From Paractinoplanes atraurantiacus (GTDB lineage: Bacteria > Actinomycetota > Actinomycetes > Mycobacteriales > Micromonosporaceae), in the NCBI RefSeq assembly GCF_900215205.1, contig NZ_OBDY01000006.1, forward strand, positions 124,001 to 188,000: DNA of 64,000 nucleotides, given 5' to 3'. A model generated the notes under the pieces. That model saw nothing but the letters and a program-made list of their open reading frames with translations. It did no database searches and had not been told where the DNA came from. Positions within the stretch are counted from its first letter, which is position 1; each line of letters opens with the position of its first letter. Below, one piece after another: positions 51,474 through 61,281 of the stretch. Made by a program: the position numbers and the translations under genes.

Positions 51474-54347
51474 ATGCTTAATGCACCGGTAGTGCATGAA
51501 GTTGCCCCGGTCGGCCGCGACGCCGACCTGGCAGCGATCGCCGGCCTGATCAAGGCGGCGGCCGAGGGCCGGGGTGGTGTGCTGGTGCTCGCCGCGGGGC
51601 CGGGCGAGGGCCGTACGACGATGCTGCGGGCCGCGGCCGCCGCCGCGGCCGCGACGGGCGTGATTTCGGTGCCGGGGCATGCGGATGAGTCCGATGTCGC
51701 CTACGGCGGGCTCGAGCGGCTGCTCGCGCCGCTGGACGATCTCGTGAGGGAACTGCCGGCGCAATGGCGTGAGCCGCTGCTCGCGGTGGCGGGCGGGCGT
51801 GAGCCGGAGGCGGGGCCGTTGCCGCTGGGCCTGGCTGTGGTGGCTCTGTTGCGCCGGGTGGCCCGCGAGCGGCCTCTGATGTGCCTGTTCGATGACGCCG
51901 ATCTTCTGGATCGGGAGACCTGGCAGGTGATCCGGCTTGTCGCCCGCCGGCTCGGCGGGGCGCCGGTGGTCCTGCTGGCCTCGGTCACCGCGAATGCCGT
52001 AGGGCACGCGGCCGCGGCGGGGCTGCCGATGCGGCAGCTTCGGCCGCTCGACGATGAGGCGTGCCGTGAGCTGCTTCGCCGGCGGGCGCCGGGCATCACC
52101 GACGATGTCGCCGCCGGGTTGCTCGACATCGCCTGTGCGAATGCGGCGGCGCTGGTCGATCTCGCGACCGCGTTGAGTCCGGAGCAGCGCCGGGGTTATG
52201 CCGCCCTGCCCACGACACTGCCGCCGGACAGCGGGCTCCGCCTGCGCGTCAGCGCGGGACTGTCCGTGCTGCCGCGGCCGGCCCGCACCCTGCTCCTGCT
52301 GGCGGCGACCGATCCCAGCGCCCGCCCGGCCGAGCTCCTCGCGGCGGCGGCCCGAATGGAGGGCGGAGCGCGGCTCGTAGCGGACAGCGCGGGGGAGGGC
52401 GGTGCGGAACTCGCGGTGCCGGCTCGGCCAGATGGCGCGGGGGCGGCGGCCCGAATCGCTGGTGGCGAGCGAGGAGGCGCCCAGGCGGAAATCGCAGGGG
52501 CGGCGGGGCTGTCCGATCTGGATCTGGCGGAGCGGGGTGGGCTCGTCGCCGTGGCGGAGAACGGGGTTCGGTTCACGCCGGGGGTGGCCCGGTCGGTGGT
52601 CTACGAGGCGGAGCCGTTGGGGCGCCGGCATGCGGCGCATCTGGCGCTGGCGGCGGTGCTCGGTGGGCGTGGGCGGAGGCTGTCCGCGCTCCTGCACCTC
52701 GCAGTGGTGGCCGAGCGGCCCGATGAGGAGCTGGCCCGGGAGCTGATGGTGGCGGCGGAAGAGGCGCCGCCGATGGCCGCGGCGCGAGCGCAGCAGCGGG
52801 CGGCCGAGCTCAGCGGCTCGGGCGGTGCAGCGGCGGCGGCCCTGCTGGCGGCGGCGCGGTCGTTGATGGCGGCCGGGCGCACGCACGAGGCGGGGCTTCT
52901 GGTGCGCCGGGCCGGCAAGTTGCGGGGGAGCGCGGTCGTGCGGGCGCGGGCGCGCGGGGTCCTGGCCGAGATCAATCTGCGGCAGGCGCCGGCGGCGGCT
53001 CAGGACGTGCTGCTGGAGGTCGCGGGTGAGCTGATGGACGCCGATCCGGGCGGTGCCCTGGAGGCGCTTCTCCTGGCGGGGGAGGCGTGTGGCCGTACTG
53101 GTGAACCCGGCCGTTATCCGGTCTTGGCCCGGCAGGTGGCCGCCCGGCTCGACGGCGTGCGGTCGACGGCGGCCCCCGTCGCCAGAAGCACGGGTGAGGC
53201 CATGGGGCTGCACCAGGTCGTCGGTGTGGCCGATCTGATGACCGGGGCCGAGGAAGCGGCCTTCGGGCACCTGCGGGAGGTGCTGCGGCTGGCCGAGCGG
53301 ACCGCCGAGCCGGCGGCCCTGATCCGGGCGGCCAACACGGGGATTCTGCTCGGGCAGGACAAACGTGCGGCCCGGTTGGCCGGGCGCGCGGCCGGACTGG
53401 CGCGGGAGTCCGGGGCGCACGCGCTGGTGCCGGCGGCGTTGGAGGTCGCGGCGTACGCCGATCTGGCCGCCGGACGATACGACCTCGCCACCGCTTCGGC
53501 CCTCGACGGGGCGGCGGTCGCGCGCGGTGCGGGGCGGCCCGACCTCGCCGATACGCATCTGGCGCTGCTCGGGCTGCTGGCGGCTTTCGTCGGGGACCGG
53601 GAGTCCGCGGTCGAGCGCCTCGCGGCCGCCCGGCGTGCCGACGCCGAGGTGCGTGCGCTCGGTGACTGGGCCGAGGCTCTGCTGGATCTGGTCGCCGGGC
53701 AGCCGGCCTCCGCCGCGCAACGGCTGGCGGGCATCTTCTCCGGCGGGTCCATGATTCTGCGCGTCGCTGTCACACCCCATCTGCTGGAGGCGTCGGAGAG
53801 GGCCGAGGGGCGGCAGCACGCTGCCGCCGTCTTCGACCAATGGGCCGGGCGGACCCGGCAGAGCGGCTGGCTCGCGCTGCGGTCGCGGTGCCGGGCGTTG
53901 ACGACCGCCGACTACGACGCGGCCGAGGACCATTTCCGGGAGGCGCTCGGGTGGCACGGGCGCGACGACGATCCGGGGTTCGCGCGGGCCCACACCGAGC
54001 TGCTCTACGGCCGTCACCTGCGCCGCCGGCGGAGGCCGGCCGAGGCGCGCGACCATCTGCGCCGGGCCGTCGACACGTTCCACCGGCTCGACGCCCGGCC
54101 CTGGGCCGAGCAGGCCGTGCGGGAGCTGAGGGCGGCGGGGGCCAAGGTCGACCCCATCGGCCGTACGCCGTTGACGGCCCAGCAGGAACGGATCGCCGGC
54201 CTGGTCGCCGAGGGGGCCACCAACCGTGAGGTCGCCCGGCAACTGCACCTGAGCCCGCGCACCATCGACCATCACCTGCGCAACGTGTTCGCCCGCCTCG
54301 GCGTTCGGTCGCGCACCGAACTCGCCCACCTGCTGGCCGCGGGATGA
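51474..54347 (+). CDS. LuxR-family LAL regulator with weak P-loop
   Basis: 957 residues. An N-terminal AAA-type domain has a P-loop-like GPGEGRTT at 42-49, where the usual Lys of GKT is Arg, and a Walker-B-like PLMCLFDDADLLD. A long middle of TPR-like helical repeats (about 400-880) follows, with very high Ala and Arg content. The C-terminal LuxR HTH (about 895-955) reads TAQQERIAGLVAEGATNREVA then LSPRTIDHHLRNVF. LAL regulators bind DNA in response to an unknown signal. ATP binding may be altered. Confidence 0.85.
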   Translation: MLNAPVVHEVAPVGRDADLAAIAGLIKAAAEGRGGVLVLAAGPGEGRTTMLRAAAAAAAATGVISVPGHADESDVAYGGLERLLAPLDDLVRELPAQWREPLLAVAGGREPEAGPLPLGLAVVALLRRVARERPLMCLFDDADLLDRETWQVIRLVARRLGGAPVVLLASVTANAVGHAAAAGLPMRQLRPLDDEACRELLRRRAPGITDDVAAGLLDIACANAAALVDLATALSPEQRRGYAALPTTLPPDSGLRLRVSAGLSVLPRPARTLLLLAATDPSARPAELLAAAARMEGGARLVADSAGEGGAELAVPARPDGAGAAARIAGGERGGAQAEIAGAAGLSDLDLAERGGLVAVAENGVRFTPGVARSVVYEAEPLGRRHAAHLALAAVLGGRGRRLSALLHLAVVAERPDEELARELMVAAEEAPPMAAARAQQRAAELSGSGGAAAAALLAAARSLMAAGRTHEAGLLVRRAGKLRGSAVVRARARGVLAEINLRQAPAAAQDVLLEVAGELMDADPGGALEALLLAGEACGRTGEPGRYPVLARQVAARLDGVRSTAAPVARSTGEAMGLHQVVGVADLMTGAEEAAFGHLREVLRLAERTAEPAALIRAANTGILLGQDKRAARLAGRAAGLARESGAHALVPAALEVAAYADLAAGRYDLATASALDGAAVARGAGRPDLADTHLALLGLLAAFVGDRESAVERLAAARRADAEVRALGDWAEALLDLVAGQPASAAQRLAGIFSGGSMILRVAVTPHLLEASERAEGRQHAAAVFDQWAGRTRQSGWLALRSRCRALTTADYDAAEDHFREALGWHGRDDDPGFARAHTELLYGRHLRRRRRPAEARDHLRRAVDTFHRLDARPWAEQAVRELRAAGAKVDPIGRTPLTAQQERIAGLVAEGATNREVARQLHLSPRTIDHHLRNVFARLGVRSRTELAHLLAAG

Positions 54348-54384
54348 AACAGCGCTGGGGCAAAAGAGAAGGAGTGAAGGGGCA

Positions 54385-54414
54385 GACCTTCCGGACGGGA
54401 GTGACCGGAAGGTC
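54385..54414. terminator. Bidirectional hairpin terminator
   Basis: GACCTTCCGG (54385-54394) and CCGGAAGGTC (54405-54414) form a perfect 10-bp stem with a 10-base loop. It lies between the convergent LAL gene and the GH3 gene. Confidence 0.75.
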
Positions 54415-54494
54415 CCGGGAGAACCGCGATAAGTTTCGACGCCGACCCGCCCGAATTATCGGAACGGACGGATCGACGCCTTTCTAAACAAGGG

Positions 54495-56825
54495 TCAGGC
54501 CTTGCGGACCTCGACCGGCGTCACGAGGCGGCGGTCGCGGCCGACCTCGCGCACCGGGCCGGTCAGCGTCACCTTGCCGCGGCACGGCAGGTCGGCGGCC
54601 GAGGTGCCCATCATGACCTCGACGTCGCCCGGCTCGACGATCGTCGTGTAGTCGCGGCCCGTGTACGCCGTCCGGTCGGTGTGCACCGTGAACTCGACGT
54701 CCTTGGCCTCGCCCGGCTCCAGCGGCACCCGGGCGAAGCCGGTCAGCTGCTTCACCGGGCGCGTGACCTGCCCGATCGGGTCGTGCAGGTAGAGCTGGAC
54801 GACCTCGTCACCCTGCCGATCGCCCGTGTTGCGCACCCGCGCGGTCACCGTGAACTCGCCGTCGGTCGGCACCGAGTCCGAGCTGATGCGCAGGTCGTCG
54901 ACCTCGAACGTCGTGTACGACCGGCCGTGCCCGAACGGGAACAGGGGCGTCGGGTCGAGGTTGCTGACCCCGGTGTTCTCCGCGCCGAGCGCCGGCTGGA
55001 GGTACGTGCCGGGCTGCCCGCCCGTGTGCCGCGGGATCTGCACCGGCAGCTTGGCCCCGGGCTGCACCCGGCCGGAGAGGATGCCGGCGATCGCCGAGGC
55101 GCCCTCCTCGCCCGGCATGAACGCCTGCACCAGGCCGGCCGTGCGGTCGGCGATGCCACCCAGGGCGTACGGCCGGCCGCTGACCACCACGACCACGACC
55201 GGCTTCCCGGTGGACAGCAGTTCCTCGATCAGGTCGGCCTGCACGCCGGGCAGGCGCAGGTCCTCGGCGTCGCAGCCCTCGCCCGAGGTGCCGTGCCCGA
55301 ACAGGCCGGCCAGGTCGCCGACCATCGCCACCACCACGTCGGCGGAACGGGCGGCGGCCACCGCCTCGGCGAAGCCGGAGCGGTCCTCGCTGTTGACGTC
55401 GCAGCCCCGGGCGTACGACACCTCGGAGAACTCCGAGCGAAGCGCTTCGACGGCCGTGGGAACCTCGAGGCCCAGCCCGATACCGGGGTAGCGGGGCAGC
55501 ACGTGGTTGGGGAAGGCGTAGCAGCCCATGAACGTGCGGGCGTCGTCCGCCGCCGGCCCGACCACCGCGACCTTGCTCGAGGAGGCGAGCGGCAGCGCCG
55601 TCCCCCGGTCGAGCAGAATGATCGACTTCTCGGCCATCTCCCGGGCCAGTGCCCTATTTGAAGACGAGTCAAGCTGGACATTTGCGGCGTCCGCCACCGA
55701 GGAGGCCGGCGTCCAATCCGGGTCGAGCAGGCCGAGCGCGATCTTCTGGGTGAGCAGCCGCCGCGCCGCCTGGTCGATCACCGACTCGGGCACCCGGGAG
55801 ATCAGGGACGAGGAGAAGCCCAGCGTGTCCGGCAGCTCGACGTCGATGCCCGCGGTCAGCGCCAGCGCGCCGGCCTCGGCCTCGTCGGCCGCGACGTGGT
55901 GGGTCGAGGCCAGGAACGGCACCGCCCAGTAGTCCGACACGACGGTGCCGGTGAAGCCCCACTTCTCGCGCAGCACCGTCGTGAGCAGCCACGGGTCGGC
56001 CCCGGCGGGCACCCCGTCGATGTCGGAGTAGCTGTTCATGACCGACCGGGCGCCGCCCTCGCGGATCGCCGTCTCGAAGGTCGGCAGGATGATGTCGAGC
56101 AGCTCGCGCCGGCCCATCGACACCGGGCCGTGGTTGCGGGCCCCGCGCGAGGCCGAATAGCCCGCGAAGTGCTTGAGGGTGGCGATCACCCCGGCGCTCT
56201 CCAGGCCGCGGACGTAGCCCGCGCCGAGCAGCGCGACCAGGTACGGGTCCTCGCCGATGGTCTCCTCGACCCGGCCCCACCGGTAGTCGCGCACGACGTC
56301 GAGCACCGGGGACAGGCCCTGGTGCACGCCGAGGGCGGCCATGTCGCGGCCGATCGCGGCCGCCATCCGCTCGACCAGCGACTCGTCGAAGGTAGCGCCC
56401 CAGGCGATGGCGGCGGGATAGACCGTTGCGCCGAAGGCGGTGAAGCCGGTCAGGCACTCCTCGTGGACCAGGGCGGGGATGCCGAGACGGGAGTTGGCGA
56501 GGACGATCTGCTGTTGACGGACCAGCTCGGCGGCGCCCTCGGCCGGCGTGAGCGGCTTGCTGCCGTACACGCGGGTCAGATGCCCGAGGCCCTGCCGGCT
56601 GGCCTCCTCGAGGGAGATGGTGCCGGATGCGGCGAAGACGTCCTGCATGGGAGCGACGTTGAGGGTCTCCTCGGGGTCGGTCTGCTCCTCGTCCGGCATG
56701 TCGTTGCCGAGCCAGCGGCTGCCCAGCTGCCCGACCTTCTCCTCGATGGTCATGGCGGCGAGCAGGGCGTCAACGCGGTCAGCGACTCCAAGCGCCGGAT
56801 CCTGCCATCGATGTTCTACGGTCAC
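54495..56825 (-). CDS. GH3 family beta-glycosidase
   Basis: 776 residues from GTG 56825 with GAGGAG 8 bp before it. The N-terminal (beta/alpha)8 domain has LLAAMTIEEKVGQ, HQGLSPVLDVVRDYRWGRVEE and the nucleophile Asp in GFTGTVVSDYWAV. The alpha/beta sandwich (about 400-600) and a C-terminal fibronectin-III-like domain (about 650-776) complete the GH3 layout. No signal peptide, so it works on imported di- or oligosaccharides. It is divergent from an ABC importer and probably under the LacI repressor at 60226. Confidence 0.92.
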   Translation of the reverse strand: MTVEHRWQDPALGVADRVDALLAAMTIEEKVGQLGSRWLGNDMPDEEQTDPEETLNVAPMQDVFAASGTISLEEASRQGLGHLTRVYGSKPLTPAEGAAELVRQQQIVLANSRLGIPALVHEECLTGFTAFGATVYPAAIAWGATFDESLVERMAAAIGRDMAALGVHQGLSPVLDVVRDYRWGRVEETIGEDPYLVALLGAGYVRGLESAGVIATLKHFAGYSASRGARNHGPVSMGRRELLDIILPTFETAIREGGARSVMNSYSDIDGVPAGADPWLLTTVLREKWGFTGTVVSDYWAVPFLASTHHVAADEAEAGALALTAGIDVELPDTLGFSSSLISRVPESVIDQAARRLLTQKIALGLLDPDWTPASSVADAANVQLDSSSNRALAREMAEKSIILLDRGTALPLASSSKVAVVGPAADDARTFMGCYAFPNHVLPRYPGIGLGLEVPTAVEALRSEFSEVSYARGCDVNSEDRSGFAEAVAAARSADVVVAMVGDLAGLFGHGTSGEGCDAEDLRLPGVQADLIEELLSTGKPVVVVVVSGRPYALGGIADRTAGLVQAFMPGEEGASAIAGILSGRVQPGAKLPVQIPRHTGGQPGTYLQPALGAENTGVSNLDPTPLFPFGHGRSYTTFEVDDLRISSDSVPTDGEFTVTARVRNTGDRQGDEVVQLYLHDPIGQVTRPVKQLTGFARVPLEPGEAKDVEFTVHTDRTAYTGRDYTTIVEPGDVEVMMGTSAADLPCRGKVTLTGPVREVGRDRRLVTPVEVRKA

Positions 56826-56847
56826 GGCGCAACTCCTCAGAGGTTCC

Positions 56848-56881
56848 GAAACTTTCAGTGTTTTCACAGCGCGAACTTTCG
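56848..56881. promoter_or_regulatory. Two LacI-type operators upstream of GH3
   Basis: GAAACTTTC at 56848-56856 and CGAACTTTCG at 56872-56881 are two near-identical half-symmetric sites just before the GH3 start. The first core, GAAACTTTC, occurs again at 61284-61292 upstream of the LacI gene. Confidence 0.6.
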
Positions 56882-56966
56882 GCGCTGGGTGATCTTAGGT
56901 TGCCCTTGCAGGGGAGGGGGAGACGGCGTCCACTTTTGCCGTGGGAGCGCGACCACGGCAAGACCC

Positions 56967-56995
56967 TTGACATGATCACCCTGAAACCCTACGTT
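56967..56995 (+). promoter_or_regulatory. Promoter of second ABC importer operon
   Basis: TTGACA at 56967-56972 and TACGTT at 56990-56995 are separated by 17 bp, a strong sigma70-type match. ACGTTAAC is repeated at 56991-56998 and 57008-57015, spanning the -10 and start, and would suit a repressor site. The operon's first start codon is at 57100. Confidence 0.6.
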
Positions 56996-57099
56996 AACGA
57001 AACCTCACGTTAACTTGCGGTCGTCGTACGAAAGTTGCAGTCTCTGTGACGCGGGCGACCACCCAATCCGAGCGGCAAAAAACTAATACGGAGATCAGC

Positions 57100-58428
57100 G
57101 TGATCAATAGGCGTAACTTCCTCGGCCTGGCCGCGGGTACAGCTGGTGCCGCCGCTCTGGCGGCTTGCGGCAGCTCCGGCCCGGAGGACAAGTCCGGCGG
57201 TTCCAGCGGCGGTGGCGGCGGCGCGGCGAGCTACTGGTCGCTGAGCGGCGAGCCCGGCGAGCCGATCCGTACGGCGGCGATCGACCGGTTCAACAAGGCC
57301 AACCCGGACACCAAGATCACCCCGACGTTCTTCCAGAACGACGCCTACAAGCAGAAGATCAAGACGGCCCTCGGCGCCGACCAGGGCCCGACGATGATCT
57401 GGGGCTGGGGCGGTGGCGGCCTCAAGGAGTACGTGACCTCCAACCAGGTCGAGGACCTGACCGACTGGCTCGGCCAGAACGCGGCCGTCAAGGACAAGAT
57501 CCTCCCGTCGTCGTTCGGCGCGGCCACGGTCAACGGCAAGATCTACGCGCTGCCGATCGAGACCGTGCAGCCGATCGTCCTCTTCTACAACAAGAAGGTC
57601 TTCGAGAAGGTCGGCGTGCAGCCCCCGAAGTCGTGGGGCGAGATCATGGCGCTGGTGCCGAAGTTCAACGAGAAGAAGATCGCCCCGTTCTCGCTCGGCG
57701 GCCAGTCGCGCTGGACGAACATGATGTGGCTCGAGTTCCTGCTCGACCGTACGGCCGGCTCCGAGGTCTTCGACCGGGTCTTCGCCGGCGAGAAGGACGC
57801 CTGGTCCGACCCGGCGGTTCTGGACATGCTCACCAAGATCCAGGACCTGGTGAAGGCGAACGGCTTCCAGAAGGGCTTCTCGTCGACCACGGCCGACTCG
57901 AACGCCGACCAGGCCCTGCTCTACACCGGCAAGGCCGCGATGATGCTGCACGGCTCGTGGTCGTACGGCATCCAGAAGGCCGACGGCGGCAACTTCGTCA
58001 AGGACGGCGGCCTGGGCTGGATGAACTTCCCGCCGGTCGAGGGCGGCAAGGGCGACCCGAGCAACACGGTCGGCAACCCGGGTCAGTACCTCTCGATCTC
58101 CTCGAAGGCCAGCACCGAGGCGAAGGACATCGCGAAGAAGTTCTTCTCCACCACGCTGGTCGACGACGAGGAGAAGGCCGGCTGGGTCAAGTCCGGCGGC
58201 GTGCCGGTTCTGAAGAACAGCGACAGCCTGTTCACGGGCGACGACGCGGCGTTCCTCAAGGACATGTCGGCGATCGCCGGGGGTGCGAAGGTCTTCGCCC
58301 AGTCCTGGGACCAGGCCCTGAGCCCGACCGCTGCCGAGACCCTGCTGGACAACATCGCGAAGCTGTTCCAGCTCCAGGTCACCCCTCAGCAGTGGGTCGA
58401 CGCCATGAACGGAGTCATCGGCAAGTGA
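57100..58428 (+). CDS. ABC sugar-binding lipoprotein
   Basis: 442 residues from GTG 57100 (an earlier in-frame GTG at 57046 adds 18 residues). The N-terminus VINRRNFLGLAAGTAGAAAL has a twin-arginine signature and ends in the lipobox LAAC, so it is exported and lipid-anchored. The mature part is a group-1 binding protein (PAALAKIQDL region, GYNKKVFEKVGV) ending FQLQVTPQQWVDAMNGV. It feeds the two permeases that follow. Its substrate is likely a beta-linked glucoside, by the divergent GH3 gene. Confidence 0.9.
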   Translation: MINRRNFLGLAAGTAGAAALAACGSSGPEDKSGGSSGGGGGAASYWSLSGEPGEPIRTAAIDRFNKANPDTKITPTFFQNDAYKQKIKTALGADQGPTMIWGWGGGGLKEYVTSNQVEDLTDWLGQNAAVKDKILPSSFGAATVNGKIYALPIETVQPIVLFYNKKVFEKVGVQPPKSWGEIMALVPKFNEKKIAPFSLGGQSRWTNMMWLEFLLDRTAGSEVFDRVFAGEKDAWSDPAVLDMLTKIQDLVKANGFQKGFSSTTADSNADQALLYTGKAAMMLHGSWSYGIQKADGGNFVKDGGLGWMNFPPVEGGKGDPSNTVGNPGQYLSISSKASTEAKDIAKKFFSTTLVDDEEKAGWVKSGGVPVLKNSDSLFTGDDAAFLKDMSAIAGGAKVFAQSWDQALSPTAAETLLDNIAKLFQLQVTPQQWVDAMNGVIGK

Positions 58429-59354
58429 CCACCATCGCTCCGCCCGTCGTACGGACGAAAGGCAGTTCCTCCTCCAGCGGCGGGCGGAGCGGCTCCGGCT
58501 CCGTCACCTGGATGGCGCTGCCGGCGTTCGTCTGGTTCGTCCTCTTCGGCATCATCCCGCTGTTCGGCGTGCTGTTCCTGAGCTTCACCACCTGGAACGG
58601 CATCGGCGACATCGAGGTCACCGGCCTGACCAGCTGGAAGGCCGCGCTCCAGGACCCGGGCCTGCCGCACGCCCTCTGGGTCACCTTCGTGATCATGGCG
58701 TTGTCGTGGCTCGTGCAGACTCCGATGTCGATTCTGCTGGGCACGTTCCTGGCCACCAGCAAGCGGTATCGCGAGCTGCTCGCGGTGCTGTACTTCATCC
58801 CGCTGCTGCTGAGCTCGGCCGCCATCGCCATCACCTTCAAGGCGCTGCTCGACCCGAACTTCGGTCTCGGCGCCGGCCTCGGCATCGACGCGCTCAACCA
58901 GGACTGGCTGGGCAACTCGACACTCGCCATAGCCACCCTGATCTTCATCGTGTCCTGGCAGTTCATCCCGTTCCACACGCTGATCTACCAAGGCGCGGTA
59001 CGGCAGATCCCGACCAGCATGTACGAGGCGTCCCAGATCGACGGCGCCAGCCGGATGCGGCAGTTCTTCTCGATCACGCTGCCCCAGCTGAAGTACACGA
59101 TCATCACGTCGTCGACGCTGATGGTGGTCGGCTCGCTGCTCTTCTTCGACCTGATCTACCTGCTCACCGGCGGCGGCCCCGGCGACTCGACCCGGACCCT
59201 CGCGCTGGAGATGTACCAGAAGGGCTTCCAGGCCAACCTGATGGGCCCGGCCAGCGCCATCGCCGTCATCCTGGTCCTCGTCGGACTCGTCCTGTCGCTG
59301 CTGTTCCGGCGACTCGGCGGCCGTGCCGACGAGAGCCAGCTGGAAGGAGTCTGA
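58425..59354 (+). CDS. ABC sugar permease (MalF-type)
   Basis: 309 residues, GTG overlapping the previous stop (GTGA). A Ser/Gly-rich N-terminus precedes about six membrane helices. The EAA loop is EASQIDGASRMRQFFSITLP. It works with the next gene and a shared ATPase encoded elsewhere. Confidence 0.92.
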   Translation: MTTIAPPVVRTKGSSSSSGGRSGSGSVTWMALPAFVWFVLFGIIPLFGVLFLSFTTWNGIGDIEVTGLTSWKAALQDPGLPHALWVTFVIMALSWLVQTPMSILLGTFLATSKRYRELLAVLYFIPLLLSSAAIAITFKALLDPNFGLGAGLGIDALNQDWLGNSTLAIATLIFIVSWQFIPFHTLIYQGAVRQIPTSMYEASQIDGASRMRQFFSITLPQLKYTIITSSTLMVVGSLLFFDLIYLLTGGGPGDSTRTLALEMYQKGFQANLMGPASAIAVILVLVGLVLSLLFRRLGGRADESQLEGV

Positions 59355-59355
59355 G

Positions 59356-60249
59356 TTGTCGACCATCACCGAGCGGACTCCGGCCACGACCGTCACCGGA
59401 ACGCCCGGCCCTCGCGCCAAGAAGAGCCGGTTCCGCGGCTACAACTGGTTCGGCGGCTCGCTCAGCTGGCTCTGGCTCTTCGTCGTGATGCTGCCGATCT
59501 ACTGGATCGTCATCACCAGCTTCAAGACCCAGGACACGTACTTCGTCACCAACCCCCTGGCCCCGCCGACCGACCTGACGTTCGAGAACTACAAGGCGGT
59601 CATCGAGGCGGACTTCGTCCGGTACTTCTTCAACAGCGTGGTCATCACGGTCGGCGCGGTCGTCCCAGCCGTGGTGGTCAGCTTCATGGCCGGCTATGCG
59701 ATCGTGCGGGGCGCCGCCAACCGCACGATCAAGGCGATGAACTGGATCTTCCTGACCGGTCTGGCCATCCCGCTGCAGGCGGTGATCATCCCGGTCTACC
59801 TGATCATCATCAAGCTCAAGCTGTACGACACCCTGCTCGCGATCATCCTGCCCTCGATCGCGTTCGCCATCCCGCTGTCCGTGATCGTTCTGTCGAACTT
59901 CATCCGGGACGTCCCGAAGGAGCTCTTCGAGTCGATGCGGATGGACGGCGCCTCCGAGTGGGGCACCATGTGGCGGCTCGCGTTCCCGCTGGCCCGGCCC
60001 GCCCTGGTCACGGTGACAATCTACAGCGCGCTGAACATCTGGAACGGCTTCCTGCTTCCGCTGGTGCTCACCCAGAGCCCCGATCAGCGCGCGATCCCGC
60101 TGGCGCTGGCCAACTTCCAGGGCCAGTTCGGCATCAACGTGCCCGCCATCGCCGCCTCGGTCACCCTGACCACGGTCCCGATCGTGATCCTCTACGCGAT
60201 CGGCCGCCGTCAGCTGCTGAGTGGTCTAACGGCCGGCTTCGGCAAATAG
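59356..60249 (+). CDS. ABC sugar permease (MalG-type)
   Basis: 297 residues, TTG start one base after the previous stop, with AAGGAG at 59344-59349. Six membrane helices, EAA loop ELFESMRMDGASEWGTMWRLAFP. The end SGLTAGFGK is family-typical. It is the last gene of this importer; its 3' end overlaps the convergent LacI gene by 24 bp. Confidence 0.92.
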   Translation: MSTITERTPATTVTGTPGPRAKKSRFRGYNWFGGSLSWLWLFVVMLPIYWIVITSFKTQDTYFVTNPLAPPTDLTFENYKAVIEADFVRYFFNSVVITVGAVVPAVVVSFMAGYAIVRGAANRTIKAMNWIFLTGLAIPLQAVIIPVYLIIIKLKLYDTLLAIILPSIAFAIPLSVIVLSNFIRDVPKELFESMRMDGASEWGTMWRLAFPLARPALVTVTIYSALNIWNGFLLPLVLTQSPDQRAIPLALANFQGQFGINVPAIAASVTLTTVPIVILYAIGRRQLLSGLTAGFGK

Positions 60250-61251
60250 GGCGGTACTTTCCCGGACCACCAGCTCGGTGGCCAGCTCCACCCGGGGAGT
60301 CTCGATGGGCTCGCCGCGCGACAACCGCAGGACGGTACGCGCGGCGAGCCCACCCATGTCCGCCAACGGCTGGCGCACGGTTGTCAGCGGCGGCGACGAC
60401 CAGCGGGCCTCCGGCAGGTCGTCGAAGCCGACGATGCTCAGATCGTCCGGCACCCGCAGCCCGCGCAGGCGCGCCGCCTCGTAGACGCCCAGGGCCATCT
60501 GATCGCTCGACGCGAAGATCGCCGTCGGCCGGTCCTCTTTGCTCAGCAGCCGCTCGGCCGCCGCGAAGCCCGACTCGTGGTTGAAGTCGCCCGGCTCGAT
60601 GATCTTGCGGTCGACGCGCAGCCCGGCCGACTCCAGCGCGGCCCGGTAACCGTCCATCCGGGCGCGGCTGCACAGCAGGTTGCGCGGACCCTCGATCAGG
60701 CCGATCCGCTTGTGCCCCAGCGAGATCAGATGCTCGGTGGCGCTGCGGCCGCCCGCCCAGTTCGTGGCGCCTATCGTCGGCACGTCGGCCGCCGCGCCGC
60801 CGGCCGGATCGATGATGACCATCGGGACGTTCAGCCGGTGCAGCTCCGTGCTCACCGGACCGGCCCCGTCGGAGATCACCAGGATCACGCCGTCGGACTG
60901 CCGCGACCGCAGGTTCTGCAGCCACTGCCGGGTCGACGCGGTCCGCCGGTGCACGGCCGAGATGACCGTGCCGACGCCGGCCGCGTGGGTGACCTCCTCG
61001 ACGCCGCGGATCAGCTCGACCGCCCACGGGCTGTCCAGATCGTGGAACACCAGGTCGATCAGCCCGGCCCGCAGCGGCTGCCGAGAGTTACGAGGGCGGT
61101 AGTCGTGCTCCCGGAGAAGGTGCTCGATCCGGTCGCGCGTCTCCGGCGACACGTCGGTGCGCCCATTGAGCACTCGCGACACCGTAGGAACCGAGACACC
61201 CGCGGCCTCCGCGATGGTCGCGATCGTCACCCGTCGCCCGCCCACGGCCAT
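60226..61251 (-). CDS. LacI family repressor of GH3/importer cluster
   Basis: 341 residues from ATG 61251 with GAGGAG upstream. HTH IATIAEAAGVSVPTVSRVLNG (about 10-29), then hinge and sugar domain (TAIFASSDQMALGVYEA, LSIVGFDDLPEARWSSPPL). It is convergent with the importer operon, and its probable operator GAAACTTTC is found both upstream of its own gene and upstream of GH3, which supports control of both. Confidence 0.9.
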   Translation of the reverse strand: MAVGGRRVTIATIAEAAGVSVPTVSRVLNGRTDVSPETRDRIEHLLREHDYRPRNSRQPLRAGLIDLVFHDLDSPWAVELIRGVEEVTHAAGVGTVISAVHRRTASTRQWLQNLRSRQSDGVILVISDGAGPVSTELHRLNVPMVIIDPAGGAAADVPTIGATNWAGGRSATEHLISLGHKRIGLIEGPRNLLCSRARMDGYRAALESAGLRVDRKIIEPGDFNHESGFAAAERLLSKEDRPTAIFASSDQMALGVYEAARLRGLRVPDDLSIVGFDDLPEARWSSPPLTTVRQPLADMGGLAARTVLRLSRGEPIETPRVELATELVVRESTALFAEAGR

Positions 61252-61281
61252 CCGACTCTCCTCGTTCGCTCGGACGATGCT

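Noticed and set aside
51381..54329. A 982-residue minus-strand ORF
   Set aside because: Antisense to the LAL regulator, with Arg/Gln/Pro-rich, domainless sequence.
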